Shown: positions 54,450 to 64,000 of the stretch, in pieces
Position numbering within the stretch: the first letter of the stretch is position 1
How the letters are laid out: each line of letters starts with the position of its first letter
Assembly: GCA_002110485.1 (NCBI GenBank)
Contig: MOWL01000028.1
Location: forward strand, 1-64,000
Direction: 5' to 3'
Length of the DNA stretch: 64,000 bases
Source of the DNA: Emergomyces orientalis
Taxonomy: Eukaryota; Ascomycota; Eurotiomycetes; Onygenales; Ajellomycetaceae
The notes under the pieces: model-generated
Seen by the model: only the letters and a program-made list of their open reading frames with translations
What the model was told of the DNA's origin: nothing
Database searches by the model: none
Program-made: the position numbers and the translations under genes

Positions 54450-54840
54450 ATGGAGCGATGGAAGCAAAGTGGGAGGAGGGCTCGCTTTATATGCCTTCAG
54501 CCCCCTTGGTCTACGCTAATTGTCCTCCTGTGAGACCAGATGGGGAGTGACCATGGCAGACTGTCCTCCGAGAGACCGACGGGGAGCGACCGTGAAAGAC
54601 CGCATTTGTCAATGGGATTTTATTAGCTGATGAGCTAGGGACACTTTCAGGGCATATTGACCAAGCTCGGGGAAACGGTGCCTACGAACTGAGGGAGATT
54701 CCTATGCCATCTACAGTACGCCCTCCACGCTTCCTGTTGATGGCTAGCGATTTCAAAATTTGACTAATTTCCATCAATTATTGAACTACGACAGAAAAAT
54801 CAAACAAAAGGCGGATCTTGCGCCGGGTAGAACGCGACTC
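54450..54840. repeat. promoter segment of Myb gene 2, duplicated at 41330-41640
   Basis: Contains the minus-strand TATA box of Myb gene 2 and the blocks listed for 41330-41640. An internal partial duplication (GTC(C/T)TCC.GTGAGACC.GA) is present only here. Confidence 0.65.
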
Positions 54841-54994
54841 ATCGAGGTTCAGTGTTAAAACATGCAGCGTTGCCATCAGATACAATTACTGACAGAGAAA
54901 CATGAAGAAGAAAGAAAGAGCAAAGCGCGCGCATTATTCCTCACAGGTGGACTACCTAACAGCCGGCGATCAATCATAGCATACCGATCAATCG

Positions 54995-57041
54995 TCATGT
55001 GTATGCTCTCATATTATCAAACGCTCCAGCGCCATGGAAGTCCTGATCGAATTCTTCGGCGCAGCTCAGAGCCGTCTCGATATGCGTGATGGTGACCACC
55101 TCTCCTTTGGCCAGTGCAAATGCAGCTCGGGCAATGTTCTTGATCTAGATTTGCCATGTCAGCCACCGCACATGATATAGATATTGACTGCTTACCTGTC
55201 GCCCATTTGAGCTTTTATTCAGCAGTTTCTCTAACTCTTTTTTCGAGATTTTTGCGCCAGCATTGCTCAATTGTTTGTTCCACACTCGGGATTTGGCTTC
55301 CAAACTCAAGGATTCATATTTTATACCGACGTGTATCCGACTTTGCATTGCCGGGTCCAACGTGGTGTGCCGGTTGGTAGTAAGGAACATGATCCCTTCA
55401 AAATACTCGAGCGAACGGAGAAACACAGACACGAGAGCGTTGTGATGCAGGCCGTTGACGCTGCGTTCGCTCAGAAAGACATCAGCTTCGTCCAGAAGTA
55501 ATATCGCATCCCAGCGACGGACGAGGTCAAGGACCCGAGATAGATGTTCTTCCAGGTCATCCGCTTTGATTCCGAAATCGCCAGCGCATGCCTATTGCAA
55601 TTAGAACGAGATCGCATATTGGGGGCCAAGGGACAAACCGAGTAGAGCGGCCTTCTCAGGAGATCCGCAGTACTCTCCGCCGTCAGGGTTTTCCCAACTC
55701 CAGGAGGCCCACTGTGAAATGCCAGAGTTAACCGGATGATCCAGCAAGACAGCTTTCTGGCAACTTACTACAACAAGAATATGAGGCCCCTCCCTTTTCC
55801 GACGACGATGTCATCGAAGGACGATATCTCCGAGCCAGGCCTGTGGCTCTCTACCATCGTCTGGATCATGGTTTTCTTTTCTTTAGGGATCTCCAAGTGA
55901 TCGAACGACGATAGCTGGCTCCAGTCGATGGGACGGATATTTGAAATCGCGAATTCCGCTGTTCTCATGTCACATTAGCGCAAGTAAAATATTAGGACAA
56001 TGTTAGCACTGACCCCACACCCTTTTGCTGAGACTGAAGCCCAGGACCGTGGGGCTGCAAAGGATGTACTCCCTGTCTGTCATGTTCTTGGCATCTAGAT
56101 TTCGAGGCTTCACCGTCTTCTGGTCCTTCTCTTTTTCATAACCATTGTCAGAAAATATAATAAAGCCGCCTGTGCTCTCTTCCTTTACCCGTGAGAATCC
56201 GTAGTTCGGGTTCTTTTCCTTAAAAGCTAAGGCATCAACCATCATCCGGCCAGTCACGTGGAATTTGAATGGGCCTTTCTTCGTCTTGAGATGGGCAAGA
56301 CCTTCATATTCGCAGTAAGCGACGTCCATAAGGCCCTTGAACTTGCGGCCTCGCTCAGAGAGCTCAGCCTCGATTTTGGCATTGCGATTGTGAAATTTCA
56401 GAGGGAAGGCACCTAGGTCGGATATCTTTCTAGCGGATCGAAATTTCGGGATCTGAAGCACCGTTGTCACCTCACCAAATATCTTTCCGTCGTAGTCGAG
56501 CGACCGACATTCAATCTCGAAGTGATCCCCTTGGGGGCTCAATACGAATTCACCCGAGTCATAAACGAAACACCGGGGCTGCTCGGAACATGGGTCAACC
56601 ATAAAGATAAGCTCATTTGGCTTGAACATTGCCCAGAGGAGCTCAAAAGTAATCTCTTGATGGTCCAACAGGGGGTTTAAGCGATCCCTCAACGGAGAAA
56701 AGTGTCTTTTCAAGAATTCAATAAGTAGGTAAAGGTGTTTTCCAGCAGTCGATTCGGCTTCAAGGGTATTGTAGAAATCCTCGAGCTCCGGTAGAAATTG
56801 GAAGAGGACGTCAACCAGCACCTGTCGATGTTAGACCCATGCGCTTGCGGGAGTTATGGGTTGATGGCTTACCGATGGCTTATCTTCCCGCAAACTGACG
56901 GCGCTTACGTCTAGCAACACATGTCGAAGGATATCCACCAGTTCGGGAGATTTATAATCAATGTAGGTTTTGATCTCGTTTGTATTGCGGTCTTGAAGAA
57001 GTCAGAGCCTGTTCTTTAATCCTGGTCACCCTACTACATAC
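54995..57041 (-). pseudogene. DUF7025-AAA+ ATPase gene lacking its 5' exons
   Basis: Exons (descending) 56991-56873, 56821-56014, 55958-55769, 55711-55639, 55591-55196, 55138-54995; introns all GT-AG with matching phases. Encodes the DUF7025 region (NTNEIKTYIDYKSPELVDIL, LLWAMFKPNELIFM, LCSPTVLGFSLSKRVWAEFA), Walker A GPPGVGKTLTAE, RRPLYSACAGDFG, Walker B AILLLDEADVFL, LTTNRHTTLDPAMQSRIHV with the arginine finger, and the lid helix ending at TGA 54995-54997. The ATPase core is intact, but no start codon or conserved N-terminus exists upstream. The first exon needs one base from a previous exon, which the plus-strand fragment ending at 42853 supplies. Fungal proteins of this type are presumed chaperone-like ATPases. 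Confidence 0.85.
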
Positions 57042-58219
57042 CTCAAAAGCACATGGGTCATCTAGGAAATTCTCTGAGTCCACATAATGAAGACTATGCT
57101 GATAGGAAAAAGAAGCGGCTGCTAAAAGGGGTGACTAGTAAAGAATGTAAGTATGTAAAAGACCAAAAATGTAGAAGTGAAGAAATTCAGAAATTCAGAA
57201 ATCCAAAAGACAAAAAAGTTCAAACTTCCAGAAATGAAACCGCCTGGGTGCCCGAAATAGCCGCTGTGGACCCCAATATGTAAGGCTCGCTGAGATTGGA
57301 ATAGGGAATAGTTTTGCTCGGTTTTCTTGATTGCCTCAGGATTTCGGAGGGAATCCTGCCTCCTTATATGCCATTCTGTCAAAACTCAAGGCACCTATTC
57401 TTTCGTCGTCTTCCCCTTCCGCTGGACCATGTGGACACGGGAGGAGATGGCTGTCGCCCTCCCAATTCAGGGATGCATAAACCTGTGCCGCAGGATACAT
57501 AGACCCTGTCGACTAGATGTCGATCCGAAAACCCGTTGCTGGAGAAGTTACGTTTTCAAATGGCTCTCAGAAGTTGACTCCTCGAGAGTACGATGGGGCT
57601 TCAGAGCTTGCCGTCGTCCGCTCTGTGTAGCGAAGGAGGTGTGCAACCATCGAGACCCCTGGTTGCGGATTGACATTCGCCAATGTCCACGTATGACTTT
57701 GCGTTGCTGATTGCAACCCGTCAACGCACGAAACGGAGTTCTGCGAGGCCTCGATGCCGATCTTTGGCTCTGTTTGGGGGCCTTGTACAGCTCTGGATGA
57801 GTATGAACATCGATAAAAAAGACATGCAGCCTTGAGACATGGCATACGAACGTAACCATTGTATCGCATTCTGACCTCTGCAGCACCGGCCTCAATCTAG
57901 ATTTTCAAATTTGGGGCCGGCGGATATCAGAGTAAACCGATTGGCTGAAGTGGCGTGGGCTACTCTCTTGAAATATGCGGGGTTGTCACATGCTATTGAT
58001 GCTATTGGATATATGACAATCTCATTCATGAAATTTTGGAGGGCTTGCGTACCTTGAAGGACTGAAAGCCTAATTTCCAGAAACTGGGCTGTGGTGTGAT
58101 TCGTCAAACTTCCACCCCTTCACACTTGGTCAAGTTTGACTGGCCGCCACGGCGTGATGGCTGGCGTTTAATGAGCTAAAGTATGTGACTGAACGCCTTA
58201 GCCACCATAATTTTTTCCC
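57042..58219. other. no gene recognised; start resembles 61346-61470
   Basis: 57015-57080 (CCTCAAAAGCA, GGGTCAT, CTAGGAAATTCTC) resembles DNA at 61350-61480 that directly follows the outer end of an R-arm copy. This piece may therefore have bordered R copy B before the inversion. Longer open frames on either strand from 57300 to 58100 show no family. Confidence 0.45.
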
Positions 58220-59828
58220 ATGTATGTACCGAGAGAGGTAATGATGAGCTTCCAGAAGTGGGCGGCCAATGCCGCTTCCAACAACTTTAAAGGGGAAGAT
58301 ATTCCCTCCCCCAACAATGATTTTTATGTCCGAATTAAATCTCTTTTAGCTGCCTTATACTCATCAGACGTCACCAATACAAACATTTCACAGAACATCG
58401 GAATGAAAACCATCCGTTGCGAGGACGTCGTCCTAGCCATGGCAGATCAGGCCGAAAGGTTTGGTGCCATGTCCGTCACATTTGCAAAAGCCCCAGACCT
58501 TGCGAAGACCCAAGCCGAACAAATCACCCAGTGGACCCAAAAGCTGATCGATGCCGTAACAAAGATTCGACAAGATGCACAGGTTGCCGCAAATGTGTGC
58601 CAAGAACGCCTCCAGGTCACAATTCGCGAGCTTAGCACGTGTGGGCATGCAACAAAGAAGAAGATCTTAGAAAATAATAAGCTGGATACATCGCGAACTG
58701 TAAAGGCAAACTTCAGGCTAGTGTTTGGGCCGCCAAAACACTCGGAATACTGCAGCAAAACCACGAAATATGCAATGGAATCCAATGCTGTGAGGATTAA
58801 AACAGTTCGTGGGCTATGCGAAAGTTATCCCGACGCTGTTATCACCCTATCAACGAGCTATCCTACCAAAGTGTGGACGGAATCAAGCGTGGAAGTATTT
58901 GACGGTCTGATAAAGTTGTTGAAGAAGGATGCGGAGAAAAAAGTAGGGGTGGGTTGGCCACGCGAGATTTTGGATATCATGGATACGCTCGAAGAAGAAA
59001 GGCCGATGTGTGGCGAGTTTAAGGTTCTTCGTGGTATGTGCTCAACCCCTTCTCCCAATATCTTCTTCACTGACAGGTAGTCAGACAAAATCTCTCAGCG
59101 TCAAGAGATTAATCTCCCTTCCGCCTCCTTGTCCCGACATAAACAGTTGAGACCGATCGCAAGTGTGTTGGCTACTCTGCAGAGCGAATACTCACCTACG
59201 ATGAGTGAGCCAACGTCTTCCCCAGTACGTGGGAATAGGAGCTTACCAGCGGGTATAGATCAGCTGCCGAGCCTACAGCAAATAGGATCCACAGCACCAG
59301 TCTTCTATCAGCGTATGACAATTACCATTTTTCCCATTTTAGAAGGCATGGCTAATCAATGGATAGGGCAAGTGCGCGACGGCCCACATAAAAATTCCAA
59401 TTTCGGACCGCCAACTAGCCCCAGCACTGGACGGGACCAACTTGGCACTTACCATAGTACGGTTTATCCTTTAAAAAGACGCAAGCCTGAAGATCCACAA
59501 TCGCCATTCCGGGAGAATAGAGGTAAGAAAATGCCTTTCAAAATATTCATGTACCAGAACTAACAATCTACCAATAGAGGTCGGATTTATGTACACAAAT
59601 GCCCCCGCCGTCGATATATTGCAACTAGCTGAACCATTCAAAACGGCGCTCCAGAACAGTCGACAATGGAAATGGGAAAGAAGCCAAAATATGAACACCA
59701 CATCGTGCCTGGCTGCATTGTTCCCGAAGGATAACACTCAGGATGTTTCTCTGACTATATGGTGCGGAAATGAGGATGGATACCGTGTCATCACTGCGTT
59801 CGGGATGCAACTTACTCCTTTACCCTAG
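58220..59828 (+). CDS. three-exon protein of unknown function, about 500 aa
   Basis: Exons 58220-59033, 59085-59522 and 59578-59828; introns 51 and 55 nt, both GT-AG with agreeing phase (joints at VLR/DKISQ and NRE/VGFMYT). Exon 1 is helical and charged (QKWAANAASNNF, AEQITQWTQKLIDAVTKIR). Exon 2 is Ser/Pro-rich with a basic KRRKPEDP patch. Exon 3 ends GMQLTPLP. No transmembrane segment and no recognised domain. The stop overlaps that of the convergent gene at 59825 within the palindrome CTAG. Confidence 0.62.
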
Positions 59829-60167
59829 ACCTTGAAGTAGACGCTGGCACCCCTTACGTATGTGGTATAACCGGCGGGTACTGTGAACGGTTTGTAGTCT
59901 GTTGTTGGATGGTCGTGGACTTCATGCGTTGCGTAGTGTTCCGTCTCTTTATTATATATCGACAAATAGCGGCCTTGAAAATATATGGTCCTATCACTGT
60001 CGGTCGGCGGAAAATAATGGGCCGGGATATCCTTTTCCTCTTTCCCGGAGAGAGCGTCGTCACCTGTCTAGACATATATGTGAATTAGTTACATAGCAAT
60101 GAAATGATAGCGCCGCGATATAAGCCGGGTAGAACATACCGCCATAGCCAAGATACCTTAGATGCAC
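59825..60167 (-). CDS. 3' exons of an unknown convergent gene
   Basis: Exons 60167-60140 (VHLRYLGYG, opening after an acceptor GCCAG) and 60063-59825 (DDALSGKEEKDIPAHYFPPT, then TIYFQGRYLSIYNKE and VPAGYTTYVRGASVYFKV to TAG); intron GTATGT...AGACAG. Composition and phase agreement make it look like real coding sequence. Upstream exons were not resolved. It is convergent with the plus-strand gene; the two stop codons share CTAG. Confidence 0.45.
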
Positions 60168-60235
60168 CTGGCTTCTCTATACCAACTGTTAAAGGGACAG
60201 GGCTATTGCATTATCAGCGATCATAGAGCCTAATG

Positions 60236-60465
60236 GTAAAGGGGAAGACTCGATCTCTATTCACCTTAAATTCAGAGAGGCGCAGATGAAACTGGACAAA
60301 ACAAGACACAATCAACAAGCCTCCGGATGGCTTTCTGCGCTTGTCAACAGTGTGAAAAACGACAGCGTGGAGTCGAAACAGAGTAAGATGGATAGTGCTT
60401 TGATAATGTTCGATGAAAATCGTGATGAATCGTGGGGAGGTCGCTCCTCTAGGATTTAGGTGGGG
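60236..60465 (+). other. possible coding exon of unknown gene
   Basis: Plus-strand frame GKGEDSISIHLKFREAQMK to DENRDESWGGRSSRI and TAG has protein-like, charged composition and is open back to about 60190, but it has no clear start. The minus strand is open too (60588-60214), so the direction of coding is uncertain. Confidence 0.3.
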
Positions 60466-61079
60466 TATGACTTGGTGGGGTTGGCATTTTGATGGGGTCC
60501 CTGGATATTTGCTCAGCCATACCCAGAAGCACTCCAAAAATGCGAGGCGATTCATGTCCGATATCCAACGTGTTACTCTGTCAGGCATACATGCAGATAA
60601 TTCTAGAAATGGTACATCTTATATTGGAAAAGCCAGCGTCATATGATCTTGCCTGGTGACCAGGAATAGTAACTTTATGTTCATTGAGCCGAAGTTGCAC
60701 ATGGTGGCTTGCATATTTGCTGCATGAATGCTACTAAAATTCATACAAGCCCTTCTACCGAATAATTTCCAGAATTTAGAAATGCTATTATCCGGAGGAC
60801 GTTCCAATAATCATGGATTATCAAGCCTATGCACAGTCTCAGTTTCTGACATGGGGGGAATCTTCGACTTTTCCTTTAAGTGTTAAATTTACACGAGCCT
60901 ACACTTAGAAGGAAAAAGAAATAAAAATATTATTGCCATTCGATGGAACAATGGCCCTCAACCTGGAATTTTTGCACTCACATGAAAAATATCCCAGTTC
61001 ACTAAGACCCAATCAAGCTACTTTGTGCTGGGGCTGACAAATCATCCCAGTTGAAACAGCGAAAATTTGGCTGAGGGTT
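60466..61079. other. no gene recognised
   Basis: Only short open frames. Sequence becomes AT-rich toward 60950. No repeat match was found by eye. Confidence 0.4.
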
Positions 61080-61345
61080 TTGGGAGCCTAGGCATCGATC
61101 ACCCAAAATCGAGGAGAGAATTTGCAGAAGGTACAGGGTTGGTGTGTTACAGTACACAGCCAAAGAAACTCTAGTGAAGGATGCTGGCGCTGTGTGAGCT
61201 GTTTTTGGTAGGTCCCAACACAAAGGAAAAAATATAAACCGCAGCCCGAAAGCCCTATGATGAAACTTTGGGATTCGCCCTCTTGGCGCAGGGCCTCCTT
61301 GGATATTTCCAACGAGCATCCCGCTTTTAGGCCCCGCGATCGAAA
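61080..61345. repeat. R-arm fragment, outer end (minus orientation)
   Basis: Reading the minus strand, CGCTTTCGATCGCGGGGCC (61345) leads into GATGCTCGTTGGAAATATCC, then GGGCTGCGGTTTATA, CAGCTCACACAGC and TTTGGCTGTGTACTGTA, matching 43057-43200 and 19505-19600. It diverges inward after about 61140. The outer terminus CGCTTTCGATCG is the same as in copy B, supporting it as a real repeat end. Confidence 0.65.
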
Positions 61346-62383
61346 GCGTGCTGGTCAGCCTACACACCTCAAAAGCATAGGGTCATTTTATTCTTATATG
61401 CGGTCATCCTGGTCATTCAAAAGGTATGAGGATTTTTACAGTACTGTACAGTAGACTCTAGGAAATTCTCATTTTTCCATATTGAGATCGATTCAGAAAG
61501 GGCCAATTTTGTATTAACCTCTATTTACCATGTTATGCTACTAAAAGGAAAAAGAAGCTGAGTCTTCAAATTAGGCTTTGTAATGCTGCTCTCTTCTTGC
61601 TACCTCTGGCATAGAAGCATCTGCAAGGTTGTCAAACAATATTCAACTACAGAAAGATGAAATACCTCATCCTGACCAGATAGACAGCATTTGGTTTCAA
61701 CTTCTCACCCATTTTAAACCATGGCTCATGTGATAATGCCCTGCCGCTGCAAAGCTCGAACAAGGAATTCAAGAAGGATCATTTGAAAAGTGTGATCTTG
61801 TTGACTGCTGTTGCCTTCTTCAAACCAGATGCCTTTTGCGAGTACAGGATTCTGGAGATGCTCAGCCATACCATAGAAGCATTTTTTTATCAAGGAATTT
61901 GGGCATTCTGTGCTGTGGAGGTCCAGCCAATAAGCAGTGGTAAATTGGGTGGCAGAAAAAGCACGCTAATTGTGCCTTGGCGGCCAGACGAGATACCCTT
62001 GCCAGAGACAAGCGGTGTATTGCTAGGTCTGTGCACTGTCATTCCTCATTAACTAGCCAATCACACAAGAGTGGGCAGTCTACTCTTCAGGCAGCAGTGC
62101 TAATTTTAGTTCGCGCTCCCATCCACCCTGATGTGGTAAAAATATATTATCACGTGATTGTCTTAGTGGCACCAATTCTGGACTCGGGCCGCTACCATCA
62201 ACATTTTCGCTGATTGGCTTCCAGCAACTGAAGGCTGGCCCTCAGTAGCAATCATTTCTGGATGAGCGTCTGAAATGCATTCTGGGATTCTGTGCAGAAG
62301 TTAATTATAAGAACCTCTGCCCCTTCTGACCTCAATACATACTGGCATGATAAAGGAGCTAAAATTTTATGATTATGATCATA
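61346..62383. other. no gene recognised
   Basis: A short plus-strand frame at 61783-62052 (MKSVILLTAVAFFKPDAFCE) has no family resemblance and no supporting splice or promoter signals. It is left uncalled. Confidence 0.4.
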
Positions 62384-64000
62384 TGCCTAGTTCAGTGATT
62401 CTCAATCTGTCTCGCAAGCGTCAGTATCCTCAGCCCCATCCATCCGACAGGTCGCGATTTCGGAAAAGGCAGAAGCTTGACGCGTCGGCATCAGCATATT
62501 GGGATAACCTGTCAAAGATTTGATTAACCAAAGATGCATTAGAGGAGTTGAATCAAAGAAACAGCTGCCTGAAATCATCTCAGAACCATCATTGATCTCT
62601 CACTCAATGATTTCACACTGAGCTGGAGAAGTGCTGTAATCTGTTTCAGTTTGCTTCAGTCTTTCTCTGTGAATGTGCACCCGCTTGTTCAAAGCAGATA
62701 AAAAGGGTTTCCAGATTGGGAGGACCTGACCTAACTGACCTTAGAAATGTATGTAACTACAAATCCATGCAAATACACCATTGCTGATAATATTGCCCAG
62801 TATCCTAAACGGGAAAACTTCCTTGAAACAGCAATGAGCTCAAGGTTCTGGGGTAGAAAGCGACGCGCAGACTCTCCTCCATCAACAAGTGCAGATACAA
62901 AGAGTACCATCAAGTCCACAAGCACCACACCCTATAACCATAACTTCCAGCAGAATCTAATTGATCATGGTGTTTACCCTGATGGATATGAATATCCAGA
63001 TGGTCGAATACCAGCAATGCCAAAAAACTGAGAGAAGATCAATAAAACACTAGCTCAATCACAATTCTCTCTTTTCTCATCAAACTTCTCTGATGAACAT
63101 TTCTGGAAATTCAAACAAGCAGATACTCACACATCTAAAGAACAACTGGTCACAATGTCAGTGATTCCTATCATTGAAGGTGATGTTGATGATCCCAAAT
63201 GTGCTGAAGGGGGATACCCGCTTGGAAATCTCACCCCCTTAACTGACGGTGCACTGGCTCAGGCCAAGCCAGATCACTTCTACGGTGCGCGTCCTGAACA
63301 GCTCAATCGCCAGATACACAATGAACTGAGCGATTATATCATCCCATCAACACAGAATGACCTTCTGATGGTACCGAATTTCTTTTTGGAAGCAAAAGGG
63401 CCCGATGGATCCTTGGCTGTGGCTACACGGCAGGCTTGCTATGACAGCGCACTAGGAGCTCGGGGTATGCACGCTCTCCAGTCATACCAACAAGATGGAT
63501 CAACTTACGACAACAATGCTTACACTCTTATGTCAACTTATCATGGTGGTACACTCAAGCTATACACAACTCATCTCGCCGAGCCCGAAGGCCTAGGCCG
63601 TCGCCCTGAGTATATTATGACCCAGCTCAAAGGCTGGTCGATGACCAGTGACCCGGGAACCTTTCGGCACGGAGCATCCGCATACCGAAATGCTCGGGAC
63701 TGGGCAAAGAAAAAGAGGGATGAATTTATTAGAGCAGTAAATGAAACACATGCAAAGACTCAATCTCAGCTTCTTCATTCAATCTCTCAGTGCCAGATGG
63801 CTTCCGAGGCAGCTCTCACCTTGGACGACTCTGATCTATCGACATTGTCCGACCAAACAGAGTATCAAGACGCGCAATGGAGCTTCGCAAATACAACTGA
63901 AGAAGGGGGAGGAGAGTCTCAGATTCTTAGTAGACATGCCAAGAAGCTGAGAGTTGGCTCCATTGTTCAAGGTGATACAGCGGGTAATAAGACTACTAGA
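62384..64000 (+). pseudogene. DUF7924-like protein gene with several in-frame TGA stops, runs off window
   Basis: Exon 1 is 62384-62748 (LNLSRKRQYPQP, RKRQKLDASASAYWDNLSKI), intron GTATGT...GCCCAG 62749-62800, exon 2 from 62801 (NHNFQQNLIDHGVYPDGYEY) open beyond 63032 to the edge. TGA occurs at 62521-62523, 62592-62594, 62608-62610 and 63029-63031; the first and last stand where relatives have Trp. The later part has VPNFFLEAKGPDGSLAVATR, with an E-x-K pattern like PD-(D/E)XK nucleases, and YDNNAYTLMSTYHGGTLKLY. This recurrent fungal family is of unknown function and often lies among transposons; the family name is from memory of its motifs. Confidence 0.72.

Larger units (their letters stand above)
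21128..57041. mobile_element. candidate Starship-type element (captain-2 plus cargo), rearranged by an inversion
   Basis: The 5' end is at 21128 with the DUF3435 recombinase as first gene, about 450 bp inside and reading inward, the rule for Starship captains. The proposed 3' end is the junction at 43828 (minus orientation, ...CCGGCGCAAAAG), next to the other half of the same R repeat with the matching six-base overlap. Because that junction lies in a segment inferred to be inverted (about 42.9-57.04 kb), the present coordinates enclose 43057-43827, which belongs to the flank. Restored length would be about 35 kb. Cargo includes AAA/DUF7025, Myb/SANT, RING, MADS-like and unknown genes, with later copia and LINE insertions. 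No typical accessory Starship genes other than the captain were recognised. Confidence 0.6.

Noticed and set aside
57042..57130. Extension of the AAA gene upstream on the minus strand (SENFLDDPCAFE before GTATGTAG)
   Set aside because: Intron phase does not fit (phase 0 where one base is needed), and the sequence resembles DNA flanking an R copy at 61.3 kb. The plus-strand exon at 42853 fits in both phase and family.
57548..57895. Minus-strand ORFs of 100-115 codons
   Set aside because: Two overlapping frames with no family resemblance, start context or splice support; coding status cannot be argued.

Overview
The window is accessory DNA of a filamentous ascomycete, most likely one of the Eurotiales (Aspergillus/Penicillium type). 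Three things suggest this: genes with short GT-AG introns (about 45-60 nt), a mix of Ty3/gypsy, Ty1/copia and Tad-like LINE elements, and fungal-only protein families (DUF3435 tyrosine recombinase, DUF7025-AAA ATPase, small Myb/SANT, RING and MADS-like genes, a DUF7924-like protein). No housekeeping gene is recognised. The species assignment is inference.

Layout. 1-6238: minus-strand Ty3/gypsy element (gypsy-1) cut by the left edge, inserted in an AT-rich LINE remnant (6239-7225). 7696-14523: complete but decayed gypsy-2 with LTRs and a 5-bp target duplication. 14570-17405: 5'-truncated LINE-2 with a 14-bp target duplication. 18065-19064: broken DUF3435 recombinase (captain-1), cut off by a copia LTR/gag remnant (19065-19496). 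19497-21127: a long-armed repeat (here called R). 21579-24226: a five-exon DUF3435 recombinase gene (captain-2). 24.2-43 kb: gene-poor accessory DNA with RING pseudogenes, a LINE inside an 18-bp minisatellite, several small single genes and tandem repeats. 43-57 kb: R copy B, a Myb/SANT gene, a third RING pseudogene, an intact copia element with identical 102-bp LTRs (48482-53458), a second Myb/SANT gene and most of a DUF7025-AAA ATPase gene. 58-60 kb: two convergent multi-exon genes of unknown function. 62.4-64 kb: a DUF7924-like pseudogene running off the right edge.

Main interpretation. Captain-2 sits about 450 bp inside a sharp junction in an R copy, reading inward, as the captain of a Starship-type giant transposon does. 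R copy B at 43.8 kb is broken at the same point of the repeat, in the opposite orientation, and the two breaks share six bases (ATACTC/GAGTAT) as a target duplication would. Independently, the DUF7025-AAA gene is split: its N-terminal exons lie on the plus strand and end at 42853, and the remaining exons lie on the minus strand starting at 57041-56991, with matching intron phase. One inversion of about 14 kb (roughly 42.9-43.05 kb to about 57.04 kb) explains both. Undoing it gives a Starship-like element of about 35 kb with the captain at its 5' end and the AAA ATPase, Myb, RING, MADS-like and unknown genes as cargo. Captain-2 has Cys where the family appears to have a catalytic Arg, so the element may be immobile.

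Other points: gypsy-1 has a textbook -1 frameshift heptamer directly before the gag-pro stop, and the copia elements have a primer site complementary to the anticodon arm of initiator tRNA-Met (half-tRNA priming).
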